Shown here: positions 7,462 through 15,751 of the stretch, piece after piece
Layout of the letters: each line of letters opens with the position of its first letter
How positions within the stretch are numbered: the stretch's first letter is position 1
From: Paracoccaceae bacterium
GTDB taxonomy: Bacteria; Pseudomonadota; Alphaproteobacteria; Rhodobacterales; Rhodobacteraceae
Length of the DNA: 64,000 nt
Direction of reading: 5' to 3'
Assembly: GCA_902534325.1 (NCBI GenBank)
Contig: CACAPQ010000004.1
Coordinates: 1-64,000 of the forward strand
Program-made: the position numbers and the translations under genes
Notes under the pieces: generated by a model
Told to the model about the DNA's origin: nothing
What the model saw: the letters and a program-made list of their open reading frames with translations, nothing else
Database searches by the model: none

Positions 7462-8958
7462 ATGGTGAATAACACTTTTTTGTTGCTTGGTAATCAGCTT
7501 TTTGACCCCCAAATATTAAAGGATCGGGGCTGCAAGCGGGTGTTTATGGCTGAAGATTATGGTCTGTGTACTTACGAGAAGCATCATAAACTCAAAATTT
7601 ATTTATATTTGTGCGCTATGCGCGAATATAAGGACGAGTTACGGCGGAATGGAATTCAAGTAGACTATTTCTCCCTAGAAGATCGTTCGGATAAAAAAAC
7701 GTACATAGAGTTTTTCCTCAAATTTTTACATGAGAAAAAAATTGATAAAGTAAATATTTTTGAAATTGAAAATAAATTTTTTGAAAAAAAAGTTTTATCA
7801 TCTTTGAAAAAGGCTGGAATAGAATATGAGATCTCTGAAACTCCAATGTTTTTATTTTCTCGAAAAGAATTCGGTTTGCTCTATGGAAAAAATAAATCAT
7901 TCAGACTGGGCAATTTTTACAAAGTAGGCCGTAAGAAATTTAATATTCTAGTTGATGGCGAAGGAAACCCTTTAGGTGATCGTTGGTCATTTGACGAAGA
8001 AAATAGGAAAAAAATACCAGCTAAAACGCACGTCCCTGAATTACCTAAATTTAATTTATCAAAATATCATGACGCGGTCTCATATATAGTTGAAAAAAGT
8101 TTTTCTGAGCATCCAGGAAATACTAAAAATGTATGGTTTCCTGTAACGCGTTCTGAAGCTTTAGATCTATTGGACGATTTTTTAATTCAAAGATTTGAAA
8201 ATTTTGGTGCATACGAAGATGCTATGCTCAAGGGGCGTAATTTTTTATTTCATAGTTGTATATCTGCAGTGCTAAATATCGGACTAATTACTCCAGATGT
8301 AGTAATTGAAAAGGCGTTAGATTTATTCAAAAAAAACAAGGCTCCTTTGAATTCAATAGAGGGGTTTATAAGGCAAATTTTAGGATGGCGAGAGTTTATA
8401 CGAGGCATTTATCAACTTAGAGGCTCAAAGCAGAAAAATTCAAATTTTTGGGGTCACCAAAGGAAACTAAGCCAAACTTGGTACGATGGTTCAACCGGTT
8501 TATTGCCCCTTGATGATTGTATTAAATCTGCCGTTAAAGAGGGATATAGCCATCACATACCAAGGCTTATGGTCATTTGTAATTTGATGAATATGTGTGA
8601 AATCGATCCAAAATTTATCTATAAATGGTTTATGGAGATGTATATTGATGCGTCTGACTGGGTTATGATCCCTAACGTTTTTGGAATGGCGACGTACTCT
8701 GATGGTGGTTTAATGTCGACGAAGCCATATACTTGTAGCTCCAATTATATTTTAAAAATGAGTAACTATGAGAAGGGGGCTTGGTGTGACGTAATTGATG
8801 GTCTGTATTGGAGATTCGTTCAAAAAAACGTTAGTTTTTATTCTTCAAATCCACGCTTATCTTTTCAAACAAGAGTACTGAGCAGAATGAGTGAGGATAG
8901 GAAAGTTTTAATTTTTAGAAAAGCTGAAGAATTTTTAGAAACTCATACCCAATCGTAG
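7462..8958 (+). CDS. cryptochrome/photolyase family protein (PhrB / FeS-BCP related)
   Basis: A 498-residue DNA photolyase-related protein of the prokaryotic PhrB type rather than class I CPD photolyase. The N-terminal Rossmann domain (FLLLGNQLFDP) precedes the FAD-binding helical domain with RQILGWREFIRGIYQL, HHIPRLMVICNLM, SDWVMIPNVFGMA and DGGLMSTKPYTCSSNYI. PhrB proteins use FAD and light to repair (6-4) photoproducts and normally bind a 4Fe-4S cluster. Here the usual paired cysteines before the last one are absent: the region reads NYEKGAWCD (Cys442), and Cys353 is the other candidate ligand. Chromophore use and lesion type are therefore uncertain. Start is ATG with GGAG upstream. Confidence 0.88.
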   Translation: MVNNTFLLLGNQLFDPQILKDRGCKRVFMAEDYGLCTYEKHHKLKIYLYLCAMREYKDELRRNGIQVDYFSLEDRSDKKTYIEFFLKFLHEKKIDKVNIFEIENKFFEKKVLSSLKKAGIEYEISETPMFLFSRKEFGLLYGKNKSFRLGNFYKVGRKKFNILVDGEGNPLGDRWSFDEENRKKIPAKTHVPELPKFNLSKYHDAVSYIVEKSFSEHPGNTKNVWFPVTRSEALDLLDDFLIQRFENFGAYEDAMLKGRNFLFHSCISAVLNIGLITPDVVIEKALDLFKKNKAPLNSIEGFIRQILGWREFIRGIYQLRGSKQKNSNFWGHQRKLSQTWYDGSTGLLPLDDCIKSAVKEGYSHHIPRLMVICNLMNMCEIDPKFIYKWFMEMYIDASDWVMIPNVFGMATYSDGGLMSTKPYTCSSNYILKMSNYEKGAWCDVIDGLYWRFVQKNVSFYSSNPRLSFQTRVLSRMSEDRKVLIFRKAEEFLETHTQS

Positions 8959-8980
8959 ATTTAAAATAAGCAGTGTAATT

Positions 8981-9001
8981 AAAGTTTGATCAAATTTTTT
9001 T
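8981..9001 (+). terminator. possible weak terminator after photolyase gene
   Basis: AAAGTTT (8981-8987) can pair with AAATTTT (8992-8998) around a GATC loop, followed by further Ts. It lies between the converging photolyase and murQ genes. The stem is AT-only apart from one G-T wobble, so this is a low-confidence call. Confidence 0.3.
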
Positions 9002-9017
9002 ATTATCGTCTGCTTGG

Positions 9018-9920
9018 TCAATATGGACTGAGATTTTCTAACTTAACCCGCCTGATAGCCGACCTTAGATTTTGATCCTCACTTTTAAGAATATTTTGAG
9101 CAGTAACGATAGATTTTGCTCCTGAAGCTAGCAAGATAGCAAGTTTTACTCTACCATCAGCTTCTGTTAGTGCATCTTTTGCTTTCTTTCTATTACAGCC
9201 AGTGATGTTCATCACAATTTTTTCTGACCTCTTAAACAATTTGGTATTGTTAGCAACAAGGTTGACCATTTGACCGTCCATTACATGACCTAGTAATATG
9301 CCCATGTAAGTAGACATTGTGTTTAAAGCTATTTTCTGTGCCGTGCCCGCGCCCAATCGTGTTGAACCAGCTACTACTTCAGGAGGAGTTGGTAGCAAGA
9401 CTGGTATATCGGAGCCTATAAGAAGTTCTGTATCTGGATTATTGGCTATTCCAATTGTTGTGGCCCCCACCTTTTTGGCTATTTTCATAATGACTGAAGG
9501 GTAGGTAGTATTTCCACTTGCTGCCAAACAAATCACGCAATCTCCGGGTTCAATAATTTCGGCATCAGAAATCGCAGCTGATTTATTATCCTCCATGTTA
9601 CCTTTTGGCTGCGACATATCTTGAATTCCACCCGCCCTTAATATCTTAATTTGTGAAATTGGAATGCCGAATGTTGGTGTAAGTTCTAAGCCATCTGCCA
9701 TACCCTGAAGTCCAGAACTACCCGCTGCGGCATAAACTAATTTATTGCCCATTAAGATCGCGCTTGCCATTGCTTTTGCACCGGCTTCAAGGAAACTCAT
9801 TGACTTATTTACAGATCTAGCCGCTTCGATTTGACCTTCGTAAAGGATAGTAAGTATTTCTAAATCGCTTTTTTCGTCTAGGCCTAAAGCTTCAGGATGT
9901 AATTTCTCGGTAGTTTGCAT
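9018..9920 (-). CDS. murQ: N-acetylmuramic acid 6-phosphate etherase
   Basis: A 300-residue SIS-domain protein of the MurQ family. Visible are AAAGSSGLQGMADGLELTPTFG (sugar-phosphate binding, with the Glu of LEL at the position of the catalytic residue), LAASGNTTYP and AGSTRLGAGTAQKIALNTM, with a C-terminal UBA-like helical region (GCNRKKAKDAL). It removes the lactyl ether from MurNAc-6-phosphate to give GlcNAc-6-phosphate. The SGLQGMADGLEL segment departs from the classical SGRL...DASE motif, as I recall for alphaproteobacterial members. It is divergent from nagA, which uses its product; the 88-base gap holds overlapping inverted repeats. Confidence 0.88.
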   Translation of the reverse strand: MQTTEKLHPEALGLDEKSDLEILTILYEGQIEAARSVNKSMSFLEAGAKAMASAILMGNKLVYAAAGSSGLQGMADGLELTPTFGIPISQIKILRAGGIQDMSQPKGNMEDNKSAAISDAEIIEPGDCVICLAASGNTTYPSVIMKIAKKVGATTIGIANNPDTELLIGSDIPVLLPTPPEVVAGSTRLGAGTAQKIALNTMSTYMGILLGHVMDGQMVNLVANNTKLFKRSEKIVMNITGCNRKKAKDALTEADGRVKLAILLASGAKSIVTAQNILKSEDQNLRSAIRRVKLENLSPY

Positions 9921-9984
9921 AGTATATTTTGTTTAATTAGAGCTAATCGTTATTTTATGTTAGAAGCCTAATGTATAACCCGTC

Positions 9985-10008
9985 AAACCTTAAGGTTTAG
10001 ATTAAACC
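9985..10008 (+). promoter_or_regulatory. overlapping inverted repeats immediately before nagA
   Basis: AAACCTTAAGGTTT (9985-9998) is a perfect 14-base palindrome. Its right arm is reused in GGTTTA (9994-9999) - GAT - TAAACC (10003-10008), a second perfect inverted repeat ending at the base before the nagA ATG. The arrangement may be a tandem operator in the murQ/nagA divergent region, or alternative hairpins in the nagA leader that cover its ribosome binding site. No regulator gene is adjacent. Confidence 0.5.
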
Positions 10009-11163
10009 ATGACTAAAAAAAAATCTTTCGTTGGCGCAACAATTTTTGACGGTTTCAAGCGGCACTTAAATGCCGCTTTGATAATTAAGAATAGCAAAGT
10101 CGTTGAAATTATTCCTGAAGAAAAAGTTGACCCTAAAACTGAGCAAATCGTTTTAGCTGGAGGTCTCCTAACACCTGGTTTTGTTGACTTGCAGGTAAAT
10201 GGCGGTGGCGGCGTTTTATTTAATGACAATCCATCACCGGAAAACTTGAAGATAATTTGTGAGGCACATGCAAAACTTGGAAGCACTTCAATTATGCCAA
10301 CACTTATTTCTGATAGTCCTGAGGTAAATAAACGAGCAATTTCGGCAATTACTGGTGCTTTAGATAAGCAAATCAACGGATTAGTTGGATTACATCTAGA
10401 AGGCCCACATTTGGCTGTTGAACGTAAAGGTGCTCACGAAGAACGCTTTATAAGGCCGATGAAAGAGTTTGATTGCCTTGAACTTGAAAGTTTAGCAAAT
10501 AAAATCCCTAAGTTAATGTTAACAATAGCTCCAGAAGCCGTATCGCCTCAGCAAATAACTAGGTTATCAAAAGCGGGTGCTATTATTTCCCTGGGACATA
10601 CTGATTGCACTTTTAATCAGGCAGCCGAAGCCGTCGGTGCAGGAGCAACATGTGCAACCCATCTTTTTAATGCAATGAGCCCCTTTGGAAGTCGTGAGCC
10701 TGGACTTGTTGGTGCAGTCTTAGATAGCGGAAAACTATTTTCTGGCATCATAGCAGATGGTTTTCATGTCAATAAAACAAGTATAAATTTAGCGTTACGA
10801 GCTAAGAAGGCGCCTGGTGCTTTATTCCTAGTTAGTGACTCAATGTCTACCGTAGGTTCAGACCAAAAACACTTTTTTTTGAATGATCGCTTAATCACTC
10901 GGAGCCAGGGAAAATTAATATTAGAGGACGGAACTTTAGCTGGTGCCGACATTCATCTATCAGATGCTGTAAAATATATGGTAAATGAAGTGGGGATTTC
11001 GCAAGATGATGCAATTAGAATGGCAAGTCTTATCCCTGCCATGGTTTTGGGCGTGGAAAGTGAAATTGGCTGCCTAACGCCAGACGCTCGGGCGGATTTT
11101 CTGTGGATGAAAAATGGCTTGGAGATTGAAAAAGTTTGGGTTGGTGGAAAAGAACAGTCTTAA
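10009..11163 (+). CDS. nagA: N-acetylglucosamine-6-phosphate deacetylase
   Basis: A 384-residue amidohydrolase. LTPGFVDLQVNGGGG, GLHLEGPHL (metal-binding Glu), SLGHTDCTFNQ, THLFNAMSPFGSREPG and LVSDSMS (catalytic Asp) appear in the order expected for NagA. It deacetylates GlcNAc-6-phosphate to glucosamine-6-phosphate plus acetate. GlcNAc-6-phosphate is the product of the divergent murQ, and anmK converges from the other side, which supports a role in cell-wall sugar recycling. Length is normal. The ATG lies right behind a pair of overlapping inverted repeats; the only AAGG (9992-9995) is rather far (13 bases) and within the repeat. Confidence 0.94.
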   Translation: MTKKKSFVGATIFDGFKRHLNAALIIKNSKVVEIIPEEKVDPKTEQIVLAGGLLTPGFVDLQVNGGGGVLFNDNPSPENLKIICEAHAKLGSTSIMPTLISDSPEVNKRAISAITGALDKQINGLVGLHLEGPHLAVERKGAHEERFIRPMKEFDCLELESLANKIPKLMLTIAPEAVSPQQITRLSKAGAIISLGHTDCTFNQAAEAVGAGATCATHLFNAMSPFGSREPGLVGAVLDSGKLFSGIIADGFHVNKTSINLALRAKKAPGALFLVSDSMSTVGSDQKHFFLNDRLITRSQGKLILEDGTLAGADIHLSDAVKYMVNEVGISQDDAIRMASLIPAMVLGVESEIGCLTPDARADFLWMKNGLEIEKVWVGGKEQS

Positions 11164-11171
11164 ATAAAATT

Positions 11172-12293
11172 TTATGCTGGATATGCGATTACACCACCTA
11201 TCATGGGTTTCCAAACACCCGTTGTTTTGGGGTATGAAATTGGAAGGTTTGCCAGAGTTCTTGCCGCGAGAAATGCAAAACATTCTGCTTCTATAGCGTC
11301 CCCTCGCCAATTATATTTATCAGCGGTTTCAACATTGATGTTGGCTCGAGATGAAATTTCTTTCATCATTGTAGGGTTTTTTCGTCCACCGCCTGAAACG
11401 ATTAACTGCGTCGGGCGTATGGGTAAAAGATCAAGACCTTTCCCAACTGATGCCCCTACTAATGCCGTTAGAGTTGCGGCACCATCTTCAAGTGACATGC
11501 CTTCGGCAATTTTGTAAGAAAAATCGAATCGGTCTAAAGACTTTGGGAAAGACACTTCAAAATAAGGGTCGTTCAATATTTCGGCTAGTTTGCACTCGTC
11601 TACTTTTCCTCTGGCTGCTATTTCGCCTTCTATATCCATTTGGCCAAGATTAAATGACTTAATCCAATCATTTACTGGCGCGTTGGCCGGACCGGTATCG
11701 AAGGCAATGAGATCATATTTTTCAGAGTAGCAACTTAAATTTCCCAAACCACCTAAATTTAGTATTGCTGTAGTTGAAGTCGCTCCAATTTTTTTTAGCA
11801 GTGCGGCATGATAAATTGGGCAAAGTGGGGCGCCTTGCCCGCCTTCCGATATATCATTGGTTCGAAAGTCATAAACGACGGGTATACCAAGCTTATTTGC
11901 CATTGTTTGGCCATCACCTAGTTGCCGTGTTTTACCTTTTGAAGACTTATTTGGAGCTCTGTGGAGGACCGTTTGCCCATGAAATCCAACCGCTTCAATT
12001 TCATTTTCATCTATTCCTGAAAGCTTAATGCATCTCTGAACAGCTACTGTTTGAGAATTTGTTAGCGCGGCTTCTGTTTTAGAAAAGATTGCTGGCTCAG
12101 GGCCATTAAAATCCCAGATTTGAGCTTCATTGATAGCTTTAATGAGTAGACCTTTTACTTCTTCATCATAGGGCAGCAAATTATAGTACCCAAATTCTTC
12201 TATAATTTTCCCATCAGTACGCAAAAACGCAGCATCGATGTTTCCATCTAAAACTGTTCCAGTCATAAGGCCAATATGCCAGCGCGTTTTCAT
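11172..12293 (-). CDS. anmK: anhydro-N-acetylmuramic acid kinase
   Basis: A 373-residue protein opening with HIGLMTGTVLDGNIDAA, the AnmK ATP/substrate motif (usually GLMSGTSLDG), followed by AVGFHGQTVLHRAP, QLGDGQTMANKLGIPVVYDFR, NLGGLGNLS, DTGPANAPVNDW and LIVSGGGRKNP. It cleaves the 1,6-anhydro ring and phosphorylates to MurNAc-6-phosphate, the substrate of MurQ. The stop is eight bases from that of the converging nagA. The phosphoesterase gene lies 67 bases upstream on the same strand, so anmK may be read from the phn-side transcript or its own promoter. Confidence 0.94.
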   Translation of the reverse strand: MKTRWHIGLMTGTVLDGNIDAAFLRTDGKIIEEFGYYNLLPYDEEVKGLLIKAINEAQIWDFNGPEPAIFSKTEAALTNSQTVAVQRCIKLSGIDENEIEAVGFHGQTVLHRAPNKSSKGKTRQLGDGQTMANKLGIPVVYDFRTNDISEGGQGAPLCPIYHAALLKKIGATSTTAILNLGGLGNLSCYSEKYDLIAFDTGPANAPVNDWIKSFNLGQMDIEGEIAARGKVDECKLAEILNDPYFEVSFPKSLDRFDFSYKIAEGMSLEDGAATLTALVGASVGKGLDLLPIRPTQLIVSGGGRKNPTMMKEISSRANINVETADKYNWRGDAIEAECFAFLAARTLANLPISYPKTTGVWKPMIGGVIAYPA

Positions 12294-12360
12294 TTTTTCT
12301 AAAAGATAAATTTAGAGAGTTTAGTTATAAATTTTATCGACATCATAATCCATACCATAT

Positions 12361-13137
12361 TTAGTTTATGGTTGTGAATGCTGTCCAAAAACCATCTTTT
12401 GAGCTATCTAAGTACGCGAAACCAGTAGGCGATAATTTAAAACCTTTTGGGGCATCTACTCTTCTGTTGAATGAAAACCTCGTACAAGTTGAAGGTGCTG
12501 TCACGACTGAGTGGATACCTAACGTACCCTGATAAATTCCATGCACATGCCCGCAGAGAATTCTGATTGGTTGGTTGGCTGCATCAAGACAGTCTGAAAG
12601 TGCATCTGAGTTCTTAAGCCCTATCTCATCCATGAAAGGAATACCCGTATTTATTGGAGGGTGGTGGATCGCGAGAATAATATTTTTTTCAGTAGGTTGA
12701 TTTAAACTCTCAAATAGTAGGTTTAAACTTTCTGGCCGTAGCATGCCATGGTTTTGACCCTCAACTAATGTATCTAGGCCAATAATTAAAGTATCACTTG
12801 TCTCGTACACCCAATCAAAAAATCCTGAGCTTTTAATATCTATGTCTTTCGCGAAATAATTCATCATTGGCTGACGCAGGTCGTGATTTCCTGGGATAGC
12901 TAATAAGGGTAAATGTAGCTTTTTTAAGATATCATACGCGTCGGAGTAACTTGCTGTACTCCCATCATCACTAATATCACCAGTAATAATTATGCCATCA
13001 AGATTACCAAAATCTTCCTTTTTACCTAAAATTTTATCAACTGTGTTTTTCAGAATATACCTTGCGTTGAATGCCCGTGATAAGGTTGTTTCATCTTCGA
13101 CGAGATGGAAGTCTGATAAGTGTAGAAAACCTGACAT
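12361..13137 (-). CDS. calcineurin-like metallophosphoesterase (cyclic nucleotide / glycerophosphodiesterase type)
   Basis: A 258-residue binuclear metallophosphoesterase. The metal-ligand blocks are in order: LSDFHL near the N-terminus, ITGDISDDG, AIPGNHD, AIHHPP and CGHVHGIYQG. This set is that of the CpdA/GpdQ class, which hydrolyses cyclic AMP or glycerophosphodiesters. Position is suggestive: same strand, downstream of phnDCEE and a HAD phosphatase with 72-81 base gaps. A phosphodiester taken up by the transporter could be cut here and then dephosphorylated, but that is inference; a housekeeping cAMP role is equally allowed by the sequence. Confidence 0.82.
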   Translation of the reverse strand: MSGFLHLSDFHLVEDETTLSRAFNARYILKNTVDKILGKKEDFGNLDGIIITGDISDDGSTASYSDAYDILKKLHLPLLAIPGNHDLRQPMMNYFAKDIDIKSSGFFDWVYETSDTLIIGLDTLVEGQNHGMLRPESLNLLFESLNQPTEKNIILAIHHPPINTGIPFMDEIGLKNSDALSDCLDAANQPIRILCGHVHGIYQGTLGIHSVVTAPSTCTRFSFNRRVDAPKGFKLSPTGFAYLDSSKDGFWTAFTTIN

Positions 13138-13218
13138 TAATAACTTTTTATCATCAATTTTCTTAGCCTAGCAATAATGTAAATTGATTAAAATCAGAAT
13201 AATTTAATAAATCGTGCT

Positions 13219-14049
13219 TTAAAATGAAAAAGCCGGGATGATAAAATTTGGTGTGTCAGAAAATTTAAGAGAATTCATTAATTCTTCTTCTTGCTTTGTC
13301 GCGGCAATACCAGTTTTAACAAGAGCGCTCGAGCAATTAGCATTAAAACTCCCTCTGATATCATGTTCGATACTGTCACCAATACATAGGACTTTCTTAG
13401 AGTTTATTTCTGGGATTTTATTAAGAGCAAACTTGTAAATTAATGGATGGGGTTTCCCAAACCACGTGACAGGCCCTCCCATTTTCTCATATTCTTTCGC
13501 AATTAAACCTGCTCCAAAAGAATTTCCATTTGGCGTCAACATCATTAAATCTGGGTTTGTGCAAAAAGCAGGTACTCCTCTGGTGGCCAATGGCTCAAGT
13601 AGGGATGTGTAGTAATTAAGAGGTTTCCTATCAGACTCAGACCCTGCAATTATTAAATAATCAGCTTCATCAGTATTTTTGGCTATTTCACAATAAAGGC
13701 CATTAATCGGTGATGTATCTGTGTCCCTTGAAATTAAATAAATTTTAGGCGTTGTAGAACAGACACCTTGGAATTTATTTTTAATAGTCCAATACGCCAC
13801 CTCTCCAGAAGTAATCACTGCGGTAAACAAATTTAATTCAAAACCAAGTCTTTCAAGCCGGTCACAATTTTTCTCAGCCCGTTTACCTGAATTCGAAATT
13901 AAAACTATTGGTTTATTGTATTCGGACAGTCTTTTGATTGCATCTACCGCAAATGGATAAGGTCCTGAAGCATCCATTATTACGCCAAATTGATCAATAA
14001 AAAATGCATCAAACTGACCGGCAAGTTTTTTCAAAGTTGTATGCTTCAT
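13219..14049 (-). CDS. HAD-IIA superfamily hydrolase (TIGR01459-like)
   Basis: A 276-residue haloacid dehalogenase superfamily phosphatase. The nucleophile motif is FFIDQFGVIMDASG (first Asp of D-x-F-G-V), followed by the IVLISNSGKRA motif II, a central cap as in the NagD/HAD-IIA type, then GKPHPLIY (motif III Lys) and CIGDSIEHDIRG (motif IV). It fits the alphaproteobacterial group I know as TIGR01459, whose substrate is not established. It sits 72 bases downstream of the second phnE on the same strand, so it may release phosphate from an imported compound. Confidence 0.82.
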   Translation of the reverse strand: MKHTTLKKLAGQFDAFFIDQFGVIMDASGPYPFAVDAIKRLSEYNKPIVLISNSGKRAEKNCDRLERLGFELNLFTAVITSGEVAYWTIKNKFQGVCSTTPKIYLISRDTDTSPINGLYCEIAKNTDEADYLIIAGSESDRKPLNYYTSLLEPLATRGVPAFCTNPDLMMLTPNGNSFGAGLIAKEYEKMGGPVTWFGKPHPLIYKFALNKIPEINSKKVLCIGDSIEHDIRGSFNANCSSALVKTGIAATKQEEELMNSLKFSDTPNFIIPAFSF

Positions 14050-14121
14050 TTTAAGTTCTAATTGCGTTCAAGAAAAGACTAACACCAAAAAAAGACGGAC
14101 TATTTTTCTCGGCACTGATTT

Positions 14122-14934
14122 TTAAATAATAGCGCCACGAACTTTTGCAGAAACCCATTCTGAGATAAAAACAGTGATCAAAATAACAATCAAGATTAAA
14201 GATACTTGGGTCCAGGCCAATGTATTTAATGAGCCATTTAACTGTAATCCAATGCCGCCGGCTCCAACTAATCCTAAAATTGTGGACTCACGAATATTTA
14301 TGTCCCAACGATAAATGCCAACTCCAGCAATAGTTGGAAGCACTTGGGGTAATATTCCAAATATCATTTTTTGCGGACCACTTGCACCAGTTGCTTCGAT
14401 AGCCTCTACCTGTGTGTGATCTATTTCTTCAATGGATTCATAAATTAATTTTGCACAGAAACCAATGGACCTAAGCCCGATGGCAATTGTACCTGCCAAA
14501 ACACCGGGCCCCAAAATAAAAACTAAAATTAAAGCCCAAATTAATGAATTCACAGACCTAGATGATACAATAATAAAGAGGCCAATTGTACGAACAACAA
14601 TATTTGGAGTAGTATTACGAGCTGTTGCGAATGCAACCGGTACGGCAATAACCATGGCTATTATAGTTCCAATTGTTGCGATATTTATTGTATCCCAAAC
14701 AGGCTTCCATAACTTATCCATATATGACCATTTTGGAGGTACCATGCGAGAGCCAATGTCAGCAGCTTGGGTTGGTGCGTCGGTCACAAAAAACCATACT
14801 GTTTTTTCAGATATCATCTGCCAAGCATACATAATAACGGCAAGGCCGATTAACCAACAAACCCATCTAATCCATTGTTCTTTGGAGGTACGGAGCCGCC
14901 AAGTTTCAATACCATTATTTGTAATTGCTGGCAT
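14122..14934 (-). CDS. phnE: phosphonate/phosphate-ester ABC transporter permease PhnE (second copy)
   Basis: A 270-residue inner-membrane permease with about six hydrophobic segments and the binding-protein-dependent transport signature EAIEATGASGPQKMIFGILP. PhnE features include SRSVNSLIWALI, LRSIGFCAKLIYE and DINIRESTILGLVGAGGIG. The start used is the ATG at 14934, whose A is the last base of the preceding phnE stop in TAATG, indicating translational coupling; a GTG at 14946 would add four residues. Tandem different PhnE proteins presumably form a heterodimeric channel with PhnC below. Confidence 0.93.
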   Translation of the reverse strand: MPAITNNGIETWRLRTSKEQWIRWVCWLIGLAVIMYAWQMISEKTVWFFVTDAPTQAADIGSRMVPPKWSYMDKLWKPVWDTINIATIGTIIAMVIAVPVAFATARNTTPNIVVRTIGLFIIVSSRSVNSLIWALILVFILGPGVLAGTIAIGLRSIGFCAKLIYESIEEIDHTQVEAIEATGASGPQKMIFGILPQVLPTIAGVGIYRWDINIRESTILGLVGAGGIGLQLNGSLNTLAWTQVSLILIVILITVFISEWVSAKVRGAII

Positions 14935-15749
14935 TACTGCACCCACTTTCTGAAAAAGCTCGATGTATATTCCATCGACATCACAATTAAGATTATTATT
15001 ATAAGTATCGCGGCGGCCGTGTCGAATTCATATCTGGAAAATGATGTATTTAGAGTTGCACCTATCCCACCGCCACCGACAATACCGACAACAGCGGATT
15101 CTCTAAAATTAATATCTAAACGATAAATTGATAAACCTATCATTCTCGGCATAACTTGAGGCTGTATGGAATAATTGATCCACTGAAACCAATTTGCTCC
15201 TGTTGCTTTAACAGCTTCAGCTTGTGACGCGCTTGAGTTTTCTATGTCTTCAGCGAGTAATTTTGCATAAAAACCGATTGTACCAAGTGACAATGCAATA
15301 AAGCCAGCAAATGGTCCAAAACCAAATAATTTTACGGCAAATATCGCGAGTATTATTTCAGGAAAGGTCCTCGAAGCTGCTATTACGCCCCTACAAAATA
15401 AATAGACCCAGGCTGGCGCCAAGTTGCGGGCAGCGCCGAGGCCAATTGGGATCGATAAAGCAATCCCTGCGACTGTAGATATAATAGCCATCCAGATGCT
15501 TTCAGCAATTCCTTCCCAAAGTACCCCGCGGTTGTCTGAGAAATTTGGAGGAAAAAATGAATCCAAAAACCTTTGAGCTCTAGGTAGCCCTTCTTTTACT
15601 CGCTCCAAATCAATATTCATTGTCCCAAGAGCTGCGGCAAGGTAAATTGCTCCACCCACAATTATTAACCATCTTACAAAGCTATTCTTTATAAATGGGG
15701 CTTTTTTCCAACTGGAAGGGTAACTTCCTGTTTCTGAAGAGTCCGTCAT
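14934..15749 (-). CDS. phnE: phosphonate/phosphate-ester ABC transporter permease PhnE (first copy)
   Basis: A 271-residue permease homologous to its downstream neighbour. After a soluble N-terminus, the hydrophobic segment IIVGGAIYLAAALGTM starts at about residue 29. SRTFPEIILAIFAVKLFGFG and LGTIGFYAKLLAEDIE are followed by EAVKATGANWFQWINYSIQP, the loop that docks on the ATPase, and DINFRESAVVGIVGGGGIG. It starts two bases after the phnC stop and its own stop overlaps the next phnE start. Together phnD-phnC-phnE-phnE form one importer for phosphonates or phosphate esters. Confidence 0.93.
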   Translation of the reverse strand: MTDSSETGSYPSSWKKAPFIKNSFVRWLIIVGGAIYLAAALGTMNIDLERVKEGLPRAQRFLDSFFPPNFSDNRGVLWEGIAESIWMAIISTVAGIALSIPIGLGAARNLAPAWVYLFCRGVIAASRTFPEIILAIFAVKLFGFGPFAGFIALSLGTIGFYAKLLAEDIENSSASQAEAVKATGANWFQWINYSIQPQVMPRMIGLSIYRLDINFRESAVVGIVGGGGIGATLNTSFSRYEFDTAAAILIIIILIVMSMEYTSSFFRKWVQ

Positions 15750-15751
15750 GT

